From Azospirillum sp051124815 (lineage in GTDB: Bacteria; Pseudomonadota; Alphaproteobacteria; Azospirillales; Azospirillaceae), in NCBI RefSeq assembly GCF_051124815.1, contig NZ_CP118486.1:496001-560000 (forward strand): a stretch of 64,000 nt of DNA, in the 5' to 3' direction. Below the pieces are notes generated by a model. That model was not told the origin of the DNA. It did not search any database and saw only the letters and a program-made list of their open reading frames with translations. This document shows, one piece after another, positions 16,232 to 24,888 of this stretch (its first letter is position 1; each line of letters opens with the position of its first letter). Both the position numbers and the translations under genes were made by a program.

Positions 16232-17479
16232 ATGCCTATGGTTGTGCGTTCGGTCGCCTCGCTTCTGCTGGGCGTGGCCTTTCTGATGCTGGGGAACGGT
16301 GCCCTGTCGACCCTGATCGGTCTTCGCCTCGCGGCGACCGATTCCGGGACCACCGCGGTCGGAATGATCACCGCCGCCTATTATGCCGGGCTGACCCTGG
16401 GGTCGCTCTTCGCCCACCGGCTCATCACCCGCGTCGGCCATATCCGCTCCTTCTCCGCCTTCGCCTCGGTCGTTTCGGTCGCGACGCTGTCGCATGCGCT
16501 GTTCGTCGACGCGTCGCTATGGGCGGTGCTGCGCCTGACGCAGGGGTTCTGCATGGCGGGACTCTACATGTGCATCGAAAGCTGGCTGAACGGCACCGCC
16601 ACGAATGAGAGCCGCGGGCAGCTGCTGTCGGCCTACATGGTGACGCTGTACGGGGCCTCGGGCGTCGGCCAGCAGTTGCTGCGGCTGGATGACGAGACCG
16701 GCATCCGGCTGTTCATGATCGTGTCGATCCTGCTGACGCTGGCGCTGGTGCCGGTGGCGCTGACGCGGACCACCCCGCCGCAGTTGCCGGACGTCTCGTC
16801 CTTCGGCATCCGGCGGCTCTATCAAAGCTCGCCGCTGGGGGTGGCAGGCGTCTTCATCAGCGGGGCGATCACCGGATCGATCTACGGCCTCGCCCCGGTG
16901 TTCGGCGCCGCCTCCGACTTCGGGGTGTCGGGCACGGCGCTGTTCATGTCGGTGCTGATCCTCGGCGGCATGGCGCTGCAATGGCCGCTCGGCCGGCTGT
17001 CCGACCGCTTCGACCGGCGCAGCGTCATCATCGGCCTGACGGCGGCGCTGTCTCTGGTCAGCGTCTGCATGATCGCCGCCGCCGGAATGAACCAGCAGCT
17101 GGCGCTGATGCTGGTGGCGCCGCTGTTCGGCGGCCTGTCCTTCACGATCTATCCGATCTGCGCCGCCCACACCAACGACTATGTGCGCCGCGAAGACATG
17201 GTGTCGGCCAGCGGCGGCCTGATCCTGTCCAACTCGGTCGGCGCCATCATCGGGCCGCCGTTGGCATCGACCCTGATGACCGTCACGGGGCCGACCGGCC
17301 TGTTCGCCTTCATCGGCGGCGGCGCGCTGTGCGCCACCGTCTATGGCCTGTGGCGATCACGCGTCCGTCCGCCGCTGCCGGCCGAGGAGCAGGCCGCCTT
17401 CCGTCCGCTGCCGCAGACGACCCCCACCGTTTCTCCGCTCGATCCCATGAGCGCGCTGAAAACATCGGCGGAGCCCTGA
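16232..17479 (+). CDS. MFS transporter (YcaD-like)
   Basis: The 415-residue protein has twelve predicted membrane helices with the MFS loop motif between helices 2 and 3 (AHRLITRVGHIRSF) and its repeat in the second half (GRLSDRFDRRSVI). The helix-4/5 segment GLYMCIESWLN is typical of the YcaD-like subgroup. Substrate and direction cannot be inferred. The ATG is preceded by GGCGGAGA. It is divergent from the hydratase gene, and the ECF sigma factor gene follows on the same strand after about 80 bases. Confidence 0.82.
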   Translation: MPMVVRSVASLLLGVAFLMLGNGALSTLIGLRLAATDSGTTAVGMITAAYYAGLTLGSLFAHRLITRVGHIRSFSAFASVVSVATLSHALFVDASLWAVLRLTQGFCMAGLYMCIESWLNGTATNESRGQLLSAYMVTLYGASGVGQQLLRLDDETGIRLFMIVSILLTLALVPVALTRTTPPQLPDVSSFGIRRLYQSSPLGVAGVFISGAITGSIYGLAPVFGAASDFGVSGTALFMSVLILGGMALQWPLGRLSDRFDRRSVIIGLTAALSLVSVCMIAAAGMNQQLALMLVAPLFGGLSFTIYPICAAHTNDYVRREDMVSASGGLILSNSVGAIIGPPLASTLMTVTGPTGLFAFIGGGALCATVYGLWRSRVRPPLPAEEQAAFRPLPQTTPTVSPLDPMSALKTSAEP

Positions 17480-17557
17480 CGATTTACACAGGCCTCCGTT
17501 AACGAGTTCGGGATAAGCTGCCCGGCGGTGGAATGCTGGTTGGTTGTTGGTGATTGC

Positions 17558-18181
17558 ATGCCGTTTTCGCGGGAGCCTTCCTTGCCCGGGCCGTCGGATC
17601 GGGATCCGGACCGGGATCGGACGTCGCAGAGTCCGGATGCCGACCGGCTCGGACTGCTGGTCGGTGCGGTGGCGCGCGATCGCGACCGCAAGGCGTTCGC
17701 GTCGCTGTTCCGCCACTTCGCCCCGAAGATCCTGCAATATTGCCTGAAGCTCGGCGCCGACCGCAGCACGGCGGAGGAGCTGGTGCAGGACGTGATGCTG
17801 ACGGTCTGGATGAAGGCCGACAGCTTCGATCCCACCCAGGCCACCGTCGGCACCTGGGTCTTCACCATCGCCCGCAACCGCCGCATCGACCGCCTGCGCA
17901 AGGAGATGCGCCCGGCCCCCGACTTGGAGGATCCGGCGATGACCCCGCAATCCCACGCCACGCCGGAGGAGTCCGCCCAACTGGTCCAGAGCAGCCGGCA
18001 TCTCCAGGACGCGATCGATTCGCTGGCGGCAAACCAATCCGAAGTGTTACGCCGTTCGTACTTCCTTGAGCAGACCCACGAGGAGATCGCCGAAGACACC
18101 GAGTTGCCCTTGGGCACGGTGAAGACCCGGCTCCGCCTCGCGCTCGGCCATCTGAAACGCAGCTTGGGGGACAAGGCGTGA
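17558..18181 (+). CDS. ECF RNA polymerase sigma factor (ECF11/RpoE-ChrR type)
   Basis: The 207-residue product has sigma region 2 (FRHFAPKILQYCLKLGADRSTAEELVQDVMLTVW, with the characteristic EELVQD) and a C-terminal region 4 helix-turn-helix (HEEIAEDTELPLGTVKTRLRLAL). The overlapping downstream ChrR-type anti-sigma gene points to the group that answers singlet oxygen or related oxidative stress. I chose the ATG at 17558; a GTG ten codons upstream is an alternative, and neither has a strong ribosome-binding site. The stop overlaps the anti-sigma start (GTGA). Confidence 0.88.
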   Translation: MPFSREPSLPGPSDRDPDRDRTSQSPDADRLGLLVGAVARDRDRKAFASLFRHFAPKILQYCLKLGADRSTAEELVQDVMLTVWMKADSFDPTQATVGTWVFTIARNRRIDRLRKEMRPAPDLEDPAMTPQSHATPEESAQLVQSSRHLQDAIDSLAANQSEVLRRSYFLEQTHEEIAEDTELPLGTVKTRLRLALGHLKRSLGDKA

Positions 18182-18858
18182 CGTTGCCTCTCCACCATCC
18201 CGATGACCGGTTCCTGATCGGCTATGCCAGCGGGCAGGAGCGGGCCGGCAAGTCGCTGCTGGTGGCGACACACCTCGCCTATTGTCCGGACTGCCGCCGG
18301 CGTGTCGCCTCCTATGAAGCCTTGTGCGGCAGCTGGTTCGAGGAGCTTCCCTGCGACGATCATGATGGACTGGGCGGGCTGGACGCCCTGCTCGACCGGA
18401 TGGACGGCCTGCTCACCGCCGCTCACGCACCGGCGGAGGCGAAGCCGCCGAAGCCGCCCGCCGCCGGCTCCTTGGGCGGGCGCCCGGTGCCGGAGCCGCT
18501 GCGCAGCTGGTTGCCGGAGGCGATCGACACGCCGACCGACGACGGAACCTGGCGGGAGATCGCCAAGGGGGTCTGGCTGTCGGGCTGGGAACGCACCCTA
18601 TCCGGGACGACGATCTGCCTGCTGCGCATGGCGTCGGGCGCCCCAGTCCCCGCCCACCGCCACACCGCCGACGAGTTGCTTCTGGTGCTGCAAGGGGCGT
18701 TCGCCGACGAATATGGACGCTACGCCGTCGGCGATGTCGCCCAATACGTCGCCGACACCAACCATCACGCGACCGGCGACAGCGAGGAAGACTGCATCTG
18801 CCTCTTCCTGCTGGACGGCGAGCTGATCTTCCTCGACGAGGCCGGAAACCCTGCTTAG
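18178..18858 (+). CDS. chrR: ChrR-type zinc anti-sigma factor with cupin domain
   Basis: The 226-residue protein has the N-terminal zinc anti-sigma motif HLAYCPDC (Hx3Cx2C, about residues 32-39) that holds the sigma factor, a proline-rich linker (about 80-105) and a C-terminal cupin domain with PAHRHTADELLLVLQG. In the Rhodobacter model the cupin domain is needed for release of the sigma factor on singlet-oxygen stress. The GTG start overlaps the sigma stop by 4 bases. Its TAG overlaps by 3 bases the stop codon of the convergent GNAT gene. Confidence 0.88.
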   Translation: MTLPLHHPDDRFLIGYASGQERAGKSLLVATHLAYCPDCRRRVASYEALCGSWFEELPCDDHDGLGGLDALLDRMDGLLTAAHAPAEAKPPKPPAAGSLGGRPVPEPLRSWLPEAIDTPTDDGTWREIAKGVWLSGWERTLSGTTICLLRMASGAPVPAHRHTADELLLVLQGAFADEYGRYAVGDVAQYVADTNHHATGDSEEDCICLFLLDGELIFLDEAGNPA

Positions 18859-19136
18859 CCGACGAGGTCCTGATAGTCCGGGTGGCGCTTGATGTAGGCC
18901 TCGATGAAGGTGCAGATCGGCAGCACCTTCAGCCCCTTTGCCCGGATGTCGTCCAGCGCGCCCTTGGCCAGCGCCGACCCCACACCCTGGCCCGACATTT
19001 CGCCCGGCACTTCGGTGTGGGTCAGGGCGATCTTGCCCTCGCGCATGTCGTAGGTGACGAAAGCGGTGGAGTCCGCCACCGTCAGCTCGTATCGACTGCG
19101 GTCTTCGTTGTTCCGCACCTTGTCCTGCAAGCTCAT
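18855..19136 (-). CDS. small GNAT-like N-acetyltransferase (YjdJ type)
   Basis: The 93-residue protein matches the short Acetyltransf_CG/YjdJ group: a DMREGKIALTHTEVPGEMSGQGVG segment with the acetyl-CoA pyrophosphate loop (GQGVGSALAKGAL) and the terminal CTFIEAYIKRHPDYQDLV, nearly invariant in these proteins. The acceptor substrate is unknown. The 3' end overlaps the convergent anti-sigma gene by 3 bases. It is 31 bases downstream of the SDR gene on the same strand and may be co-transcribed with it. Confidence 0.85.
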   Translation of the reverse strand: MSLQDKVRNNEDRSRYELTVADSTAFVTYDMREGKIALTHTEVPGEMSGQGVGSALAKGALDDIRAKGLKVLPICTFIEAYIKRHPDYQDLVG

Positions 19137-19167
19137 GATCGTTTTCGCCTTTGGTGATTGCGGATCG

Positions 19168-19953
19168 TCAGCCGACCATTAGGGATTCCGCCCCGTCGAT
19201 CCAGACCGGCGTGCCGGTGATGTGCCTGGCGCGGTCCGACGCCAGGAACAGCGCGAGATCCGCCACGTCGAAGCTGTCGCCGGACTTTCCGCCCGTCAAG
19301 GGCACCTTGCCCTGCGGATATTCGATCGGGGTCTGCACCGACTCGAGGTTCCGTTTCTGGGTGTTGTCGGGAATTTCCGTGTCGATGATGCCGGGACAGA
19401 TGGCGTTGACGCGGATGCGGCTCGGCGCCAGTTCCAGCGCCAGCATCTTCACCATGGCGAGCTGGGCCGCCTTGGTGCAGGAGTAGGCGGTGGCGCCGGT
19501 GTTGCTGAACACCCGCGTGCCGTTGATCGACGCGGTGACGATCACCGACCCGCCGCCCGCCTTCTTCAGATGCGGAACCGAATGATGCAGCGTCAGATAG
19601 GCGCCGCGCAGGTTGGTGTTGATGGTGCGGTCCCATTCCTCCGGCGTCAGCTCTTCGATGGGCGCCCAGACGCCGTTGATGCCGGCATTGGCGAAGACGA
19701 TGTCGAGCCGCCCGAACTCGCCCACCAACTGCTCGATGGCTTGGCGCATTGCCGCATCGTCGCCGACATCCGCGGTCAGGGCCAGCGCCTTGCCGCCGGC
19801 CGCCTTGATCTCCTCGGCGGCCTTGGTGATCTCGTCGGCGGTGTGGCTCAGCACGCCGACGCTGGCGCCGGCCTGGGCGAAGCGCACCGCCGACGCCCTG
19901 CCGATGCCCGATCCCGCACCGGTGACCAGCGCGACCTTCCCCGTCAAATCCAT
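19168..19953 (-). CDS. short-chain dehydrogenase/reductase
   Basis: The 261-residue protein is a classical SDR: cofactor loop GAGSGIG (about residues 13-19), NAG motif in VFANAGING, catalytic Ser in VTASINGT, YSCTK in place of YxxxK, and the PG motif in ICPGIIDTEIP. The cofactor may be NAD or NADP, and the substrate is unknown. The ATG at 19953 has GGAG ten bases upstream; an in-frame TTG at 19974 is less likely. The small GNAT gene follows. Confidence 0.85.
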   Translation of the reverse strand: MDLTGKVALVTGAGSGIGRASAVRFAQAGASVGVLSHTADEITKAAEEIKAAGGKALALTADVGDDAAMRQAIEQLVGEFGRLDIVFANAGINGVWAPIEELTPEEWDRTINTNLRGAYLTLHHSVPHLKKAGGGSVIVTASINGTRVFSNTGATAYSCTKAAQLAMVKMLALELAPSRIRVNAICPGIIDTEIPDNTQKRNLESVQTPIEYPQGKVPLTGGKSGDSFDVADLALFLASDRARHITGTPVWIDGAESLMVG

Positions 19954-20071
19954 AACCCCAAACTCCGGCTGCAAGCTTCGACGCGAACCCCAACCTTTGC
20001 CCGCACCGATCGGTTCCCGCCGCCACGTCGCCGACCGTTAATTCCGTATATTGAAACTATATTCCGAAAAC

Positions 20072-20108
20072 TTGCGCTGAGCGGATCGTCTGCTAGACTG
20101 ACGGTCAG
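20072..20108 (+). promoter_or_regulatory. promoter and palindrome upstream of the FadJ-type gene
   Basis: TTGCGC (20072-20077) and TAGACT (20094-20099) are 16 bases apart. They are followed at the expected transcription start by the perfect palindrome CTGACGGTCAG (20098-20108). Two copies each of ATTCCG and TATATT lie just upstream (20040-20067). The arrangement suggests repression at the start site. Confidence 0.5.
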
Positions 20109-20177
20109 CGGGCCACCATCCATGATGCCGTCTGTCATCGGATCGGCCCGGACCCCATGGTTTTTCGGAGAGTGCCG

Positions 20178-22316
20178 ATGCCGTCGCCGGCCCAGACTGA
20201 AGCGGTTCCGTCCAATCCCGTCCAGTATGCGCGTCCAAATGGAGGAGATTGGAGGCGCATCGGCGTCATCACCGTCGATTACCCGCCGGTCAACGCCGTC
20301 GGCCATGGCGTGCGCAGCGGCCTGGTCGCCGCACTCGACGCCGGGCTGGCCGATGACGGGGCGGACGCGCTGGTGATCGTCTGCGCCGGCCGCACCTTCA
20401 TGGCCGGCGCCGACATCCGGGAGTTCGGCAAGCCTTCCGCCCCGCCGACCCTGCCGGAGGTGGTGGCGCGCCTGGATGCCGCGTCCAAGCCGGTGATTGC
20501 CGCCATCCACGGCACGGCGCTGGGCGGCGGGCTGGAGGTGGCGCTGGCCTGCCATGGCCGCGTCGCGCTGAAATCGGCCAAGCTCGGCCTGCCGGAGGTC
20601 AAGCTGGGCCTGCTGCCCGGCGCCGGCGGCACGCAACGGCTGCCGCGGCTGGTGGGCGCCGCCAAGGCGCTGGACATGATCCTGTTCGGCGACCCGGTCG
20701 GCGCGGAGGAGGCGCTGGCGCTCGGCCTCGTCGATGCGGTGGAGGACGGCACCTCGCCGCTGGAGGCCGGCCTGCGCGCCGCCGAACGGCTGCTGGCAGG
20801 CGGGAGCGTCCCGCGGCCGGTCAGCGCCCGCACCGACCGCATCGCCGGCACCGACCCCGCCCTGTTCGCGGCGAAGCGGGCCGAACTCGCCAAGCGCCAG
20901 CCGCACCTGTTCTCCCCGCACCGCATCGTCGACGCGGTGGAGGCCGCCGTCACCCTGCCCTTCGCCGAGGGCACGGCGCGCGAGCGGGAGCTGTTCCTCG
21001 CCTGCATGGAGTCGCCGCAGCGCGCCGGCCTGATCCACGCCTTCTTCGCGGAGCGCGAGGTGGCGAAGGTCCCCGGCCTGCCGGCCGACACGCCGACGCG
21101 CGACATCCGCAAGGTCGGGGTGATCGGCGCCGGCACGATGGGCGGTGGCATCGCCATGTGCTTCGCCAATGCCGGCATTCCGGCGGTGCTGGTCGATACC
21201 GCGCAGGAGGGGCTCGACCGCGGCGTCGCCGCCATCCGCCGCAACTACGAAGCCACCGCCCGCAAGGGCCGGCTGACCGCGGCGCAGGTGGAGGAGCGCA
21301 TGGCGCTGATCCACCCGACCCTGTCCTACGCCGATCTCGCCGACGCCGATCTGGTGGTGGAGGCGGCGTTCGAGAGCATGGAGGTCAAGCGGGCGATCTT
21401 CCGCAAGCTGGACGAGACCTGCAAACCGGGCGCGATCCTCGCCACCAACACCTCGACGCTGGATGTCGACGCCATCGCCGCCGCGACCGGCCGGCCGCAG
21501 GACGTGCTGGGTATGCATTTCTTCAGCCCGGCCAACGTCATGAGGCTGCTGGAGGTGGTGCGCGGTGCCAAGACCGCCGACAGCGTCCTGGCGACCGTGA
21601 TGGGGCTGGCGCGCCGGATCGGCAAGGTCGGCGTGGCGGTCGGCGTCTGCTACGGCTTCGTCGGCAACCGCATCCTGCACCAGCGCGGCCGGGAATCGAT
21701 GGCGCTGGTCGAGGAAGGGGCCAGCCCGGAGCAGGTCGACCGCGTGCTGACGGAATTCGGCTTCCCGCTCGGCCATTTCTCGATGACCGACCTTGCCGGC
21801 ATCGATGTCGGCTGGCGCATCCGCGAGGAACGGCGCAAGTCCGGCGATCCGGAGGCGCAGGCGCCCAACTGGCTCGACACGCTGGCCGAGCGCGGCCGTT
21901 ACGGCCAGAAGACCTCGGCCGGCGTCTACCGATACGAACCCGGCAGCCGCAAGCCCATCCCCGATCCGGAAGTGGCGGCGGTGATCGAGGAAGACCGCCG
22001 CCGCCGCGGCATCACCCCGCGCACCGTCAGCGACGAGGAGGTCCGCGAACGCTGCCTCTACGTGATGGTGAACGAGGCGGCCAAAATCCTGGAGGAAGGC
22101 ATCGCCGCCCGGCCGGTGGACATCGACGCCATCTGGCTGCACGGCTACGGTTTTCCGTCCTGGCGCGGCGGTCTGCTGTTCTGGGCCAATCAGGAGGGGG
22201 TTGGCAGGATCGCCGAGGCGATCCAGCGTTACCACCGCGACATCGGCGGCCCGCAATGGCGCCCCTCCGCTTTGCTGCTGCAATGCGCGGCGGAGGGAAG
22301 GCCGATCGGATGCTGA
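20178..22316 (+). CDS. bifunctional enoyl-CoA hydratase / 3-hydroxyacyl-CoA dehydrogenase (FadJ-type)
   Basis: The 712-residue fusion performs two successive steps of fatty-acid beta-oxidation. The N-terminal crotonase domain (about 1-190) keeps both catalytic glutamates (GGGLEVAL and GLPEVKLGLLPGAGGTQRL). The NAD-binding domain starts near residue 310 with GVIGAGTMGGGIA, followed by MHFFSPANVMRLLEVV with the catalytic His and by two C-terminal dehydrogenase domains. GGAGAG lies five bases before the ATG at 20178, favouring it over the ATG at 20157. A matching thiolase is about 5 kb upstream but not in the same operon. Confidence 0.9.
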   Translation: MPSPAQTEAVPSNPVQYARPNGGDWRRIGVITVDYPPVNAVGHGVRSGLVAALDAGLADDGADALVIVCAGRTFMAGADIREFGKPSAPPTLPEVVARLDAASKPVIAAIHGTALGGGLEVALACHGRVALKSAKLGLPEVKLGLLPGAGGTQRLPRLVGAAKALDMILFGDPVGAEEALALGLVDAVEDGTSPLEAGLRAAERLLAGGSVPRPVSARTDRIAGTDPALFAAKRAELAKRQPHLFSPHRIVDAVEAAVTLPFAEGTARERELFLACMESPQRAGLIHAFFAEREVAKVPGLPADTPTRDIRKVGVIGAGTMGGGIAMCFANAGIPAVLVDTAQEGLDRGVAAIRRNYEATARKGRLTAAQVEERMALIHPTLSYADLADADLVVEAAFESMEVKRAIFRKLDETCKPGAILATNTSTLDVDAIAAATGRPQDVLGMHFFSPANVMRLLEVVRGAKTADSVLATVMGLARRIGKVGVAVGVCYGFVGNRILHQRGRESMALVEEGASPEQVDRVLTEFGFPLGHFSMTDLAGIDVGWRIREERRKSGDPEAQAPNWLDTLAERGRYGQKTSAGVYRYEPGSRKPIPDPEVAAVIEEDRRRRGITPRTVSDEEVRERCLYVMVNEAAKILEEGIAARPVDIDAIWLHGYGFPSWRGGLLFWANQEGVGRIAEAIQRYHRDIGGPQWRPSALLLQCAAEGRPIGC

Positions 22317-22338
22317 AACCGGAATGCGGATTTCAATC

Positions 22339-22384
22339 CGGAAACTAGTTTCCGTTACTGATTGTTAGGAATCTCCCCTATACT
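22339..22384 (+). promoter_or_regulatory. palindrome and promoter upstream of the orphan gene at 22487
   Basis: CGGAAACTAGTTTCCG (22339-22354) is a perfect 16-base palindrome. It abuts a promoter-like TTACTG (22355-22360), 18-base spacer and TATACT (22379-22384). The palindrome is placed as an operator or activator site just upstream of the -35 element. Confidence 0.5.
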
Positions 22385-22486
22385 CTTCGGACAGGGACGC
22401 TCCGCCGCGTTCGTCCGGCCCCCCAGCCGGCAGCATGACGGAGCCGACCTGCACGAGGAAACCGGGCTTCACCGAAGGGGAAGAGC

Positions 22487-22999
22487 ATGAAGGACATCAC
22501 CGTCGCAGCCACCGACTGGGGTCTCCACGCCGTCGCCTGCAGCGGCCTTCGTGACGCACCTCCTTCCGTCTGGCTCGGGACGTTGCGCAATGCGCTTCCC
22601 GGCAGCGGTGCCGGCCGTCGCCTGTTCCTGGATCTGCGGGAGGTCGGCTTTTCCCCCCTGCCGTCCTCCCACCTGGGAGCCTTGGCCTCGGTCGTCGTCC
22701 AGGCCGGGATCAGCGCGGTTCTGGTGTCGGATCTCCGGCTCGGCCATGCGCTGTGCGATGCGGTTCGCCGCAGCGGCACGACCGGGGAAGCCGCAGCCGG
22801 CCTGCGCGTGCTGTCCGCCGACGGCCGCGACCGGGTCGCCATCGCCGCTGCCTATCAGTGGCTGTTGAACGGGCGGGAGCCCGCGGATGCCCTGCGGGTG
22901 TCCGACGGCCGCCCGTCGGTTCTGCCCTTCCCCGCCACGACCACGGTGCAGAAACGGCCGAACTCCCCCGGTTCCGCCCCCCTGCGCCACGCGTCGTGA
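22487..22999 (+). CDS. hypothetical protein, possibly STAS-like
   Basis: The 170-residue product is not recognised. GGGGAAG precedes the ATG. The middle (RRLFLDLREVGFSPLPSSH followed by LGALASVVVQAGISAVLVSDL) alternates a buried strand and a helix much as STAS domains do, and the C-terminal 40 residues look disordered. The gene stands alone between a promoter and a good terminator (23056-23090), so it is a separately transcribed monocistronic gene. A regulatory role is only a guess. Confidence 0.65.
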   Translation: MKDITVAATDWGLHAVACSGLRDAPPSVWLGTLRNALPGSGAGRRLFLDLREVGFSPLPSSHLGALASVVVQAGISAVLVSDLRLGHALCDAVRRSGTTGEAAAGLRVLSADGRDRVAIAAAYQWLLNGREPADALRVSDGRPSVLPFPATTTVQKRPNSPGSAPLRHAS

Positions 23000-23055
23000 C
23001 CGCCCTGCCGTAACCGCATTCTTTCCGCAGTCGTCGTCGTCTCAACTGCCTTTTC

Positions 23056-23090
23056 GCCCCGGCCGGACCCGTCCCGCCGGGGCTTTTTAT
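23056..23090 (+). terminator. intrinsic terminator
   Basis: GCCCCGGC (23056-23063) pairs with GCCGGGGC (23076-23083), followed directly by TTTTTAT. It ends the orphan gene at 22487-22999. Confidence 0.85.
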
Positions 23091-23147
23091 GTTTGAAGCC
23101 CTAAAACTGGACTTGCCCGGAGAAAGTGGAGAGCCAGTGTGTCGATC

Positions 23148-23784
23148 CTACGCAGCGATCTCAAAGACACAGGGGGGGCTTTGGAAGCCGAGTGAGGAGC
23201 GTCGCCGGATTGGATTATAGAAGCCGTCGATGTAGCGGCTAATGGCGATTTGAGCCTGCCGCCGCGAAGTAAAGATCGTCCGCCATACCAGTTCTGACTT
23301 CAAGGTCTTGAAGACAGTCTCCACCATCGCGTTATCGTAGCGGTTCCCGCGCCCGCTCATCGAAACCAACATTCCGTTCTTCTGTAACACCTCCTGATAA
23401 TCAGCTGAACAGTATTGGCTTCCACGATCCGAATGATGAATCAGACCAGGAGGTGGCTGCCGAACGGTAATGGCCCGCTTCAACGCCGTGATCGCCAACT
23501 CCTTGGTGATCCGGTCACTGGTGGCCCTCCCACGATCCGGCGGGAGTGCAGATCCAGCACGATGGCCAGATAAAGCCAGCCTTCAGCGGTCCAGACGTAG
23601 GAAATGTCGGTTCCCCATTTTCGGTTCGGCGCCGGAGCGGAAAAGTCCTGATCGAGCAGGTTTGGCGCCACCAAGCCGCCATGCTGGCTGTCTGTGGTAA
23701 CCGCTGACGTTCACACCCAAGATCTGGCAAAGCCGGGAGACCGGAGCAACCGCTTCCTCTGCATCGATGATGCTGAAATCTCAT
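23148..23784 (-). pseudogene. IS3-family transposase orfB, frameshifted and internally deleted
   Basis: Pieces of the DDE integrase-type transposase are found in three frames. The start reads ATGAGA and then an extra T shifts FSIIDAEEAVAPVSRLCQ out of frame. Near 23685-23700 the sequence jumps from LGVNVSGY straight to LVAPNLLDQDFSAP, losing roughly 70 codons. Near 23525 a single-base loss splits DLHSRRIVG from SDRITKELAIT. The C-terminal core (HHSDRGSQY and GNRYDNAMVETVFKTLK, with catalytic Asp and Glu) remains open to a TAG at 23148. The protein cannot be made in functional form. Confidence 0.85.
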
Positions 23785-24080
23785 CGACTTGTCTCCTTCG
23801 CAAAGAAAGCGGCTGCCTTTTTTAACAAGTCACGGTCCTGGCGTAAAACCTCGTTCTCACGACGCAGGCGGAACAATTCCTTTTGCACATCGTCTTGTGG
23901 ACCGGACAGAAGCTCCGCTTCCTGATACAGCGACCTCCATCGCGTCAGTGTCGATTTGCCGATCCCCAAATCAGCCGCCACGTCCCCGACCGTCCGGCCG
24001 CTCGTTGCGATAAGCCGAACAGCTTCCCGCTTGAAGTCTTCCGCCAGCTTACGCCGATGCCCGTCACCCATGCCAAACAT
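23781..24080 (-). CDS. IS3-family transposase orfA
   Basis: The 99-residue product has the HTH_Tnp_1 helix-turn-helix (FKREAVRLIATSGRTVGDVAADLGIGKSTLTRW) and the C-terminal leucine zipper (LFRLRRENEVLRQDRDLLKKAAAFF) of IS3-type OrfA proteins. It would bind the terminal repeats. It is intact, but without functional orfB the element cannot move by itself. The start at 24080 could also be the Met three codons later. Confidence 0.85.
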   Translation of the reverse strand: MFGMGDGHRRKLAEDFKREAVRLIATSGRTVGDVAADLGIGKSTLTRWRSLYQEAELLSGPQDDVQKELFRLRRENEVLRQDRDLLKKAAAFFAKETSR

Positions 24081-24148
24081 CCTGGTCCCTCAGACCATAG
24101 ATGGAGGCTCTCCACTTTCTCCGGACAAGTCCAGTGAAAGGGTACATG

Positions 24149-24649
24149 TCAATACCGGACGACTATCGCCTGGGATGTACTGATGGGTAGTTCTGTTTTA
24201 TAGGTTATCTGTTTTAAGACCAAATTAGATTTGATGGTGGAAACAAATTCGATTTTTGACAGTTTTCTTGCTATCAGTCGTTCGAGTTCATCGATGTCCC
24301 TCACCACCACGCGCAGCAGGAAATCGCAATCGCCTGTCATCCAATTGCATTCCATCACCTCGGGAATCCTCTCGACGGCATCCCGGAAATTCTCCAGTGC
24401 CGATTGTGGCTGTTTGTCGAGCTTGACTAGGATATAGGCATTGATTTCCAGACCCATCGCCTTTGGATTCAGAAGGGTGACCCGTCGATCAATGATGCCG
24501 GTCTGCTCCAGCTTCTTCACCCGCGTAAGGCAGGGCGAGGGAGACAGGTTGATTCTGCCGGCAAGCTCGACATTCGTCAGATTTGCGTCCTTCTGCAACT
24601 CGTTGAGGATCTTGATGTCCGTTCGGTCGAGCGTCAGCGTGTTCATCAT
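24149..24649 (-). CDS. Lrp/AsnC family transcriptional regulator
   Basis: The 166-residue protein has the N-terminal helix-turn-helix (LDRTDIKILNELQKDANLTNVELAGRINLSPSPCLTRVKKLE) and the C-terminal RAM ligand-binding domain (VMECNWMTGDCDFLLRVVVRD). It probably senses an amino acid or related small molecule. Two adjacent ATGs follow AGGGAG; I use the first. Base composition is clearly less GC-rich than the surroundings, which fits an acquired region beginning after the insertion sequence. It diverges from the AraC gene and may control the catabolic genes. Confidence 0.85.
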   Translation of the reverse strand: MMNTLTLDRTDIKILNELQKDANLTNVELAGRINLSPSPCLTRVKKLEQTGIIDRRVTLLNPKAMGLEINAYILVKLDKQPQSALENFRDAVERIPEVMECNWMTGDCDFLLRVVVRDIDELERLIARKLSKIEFVSTIKSNLVLKQITYKTELPISTSQAIVVRY

Positions 24650-24888
24650 GATGACTCCCTGTTGTATTCTTGACGGCTTGGCTTGGAACCGAAGCGAAGA
24701 ACGGCAGGAAATTTCGCGGAACAAACCTATTTGAGAGCAGCGCGCAATCCCTTCTGCCATTCGAATGTACACACGGCAGAGTGTATCCGAGGCCAACCAG
24801 TGGCAGAATCTATGGGATTGCCATTTTATGTCGCGAAACTGTCAAATTCGGACCCAGGTCCGTATCGAGAGGCACGGAGGCCGCAACA

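Larger units (their letters stand above)
23108..24133 (-). mobile_element. decayed IS3-family insertion sequence
   Basis: Terminal inverted repeats of 28 bases beginning TGGACTTG(C/T)CCGGAG lie at 23108-23135 and 24106-24133 and differ at one position; they can be extended outward by two matching bases. The element is 1,026 bases, short for a member with both reading frames. It encodes an intact orfA and a broken orfB. No flanking direct duplication is apparent, which fits age or a rearrangement. Confidence 0.85.

Noticed and set aside
19944..22283. 779-codon minus-strand frame opposite the FadJ-type gene
   Set aside because: The plus strand encodes complete hydratase and dehydrogenase motifs; the minus frame has none.
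23148..23784. Reading the broken orfB as programmed frameshifting
   Set aside because: IS3 elements use one frameshift between orfA and orfB, but here there are two extra single-base changes and an internal deletion inside orfB.
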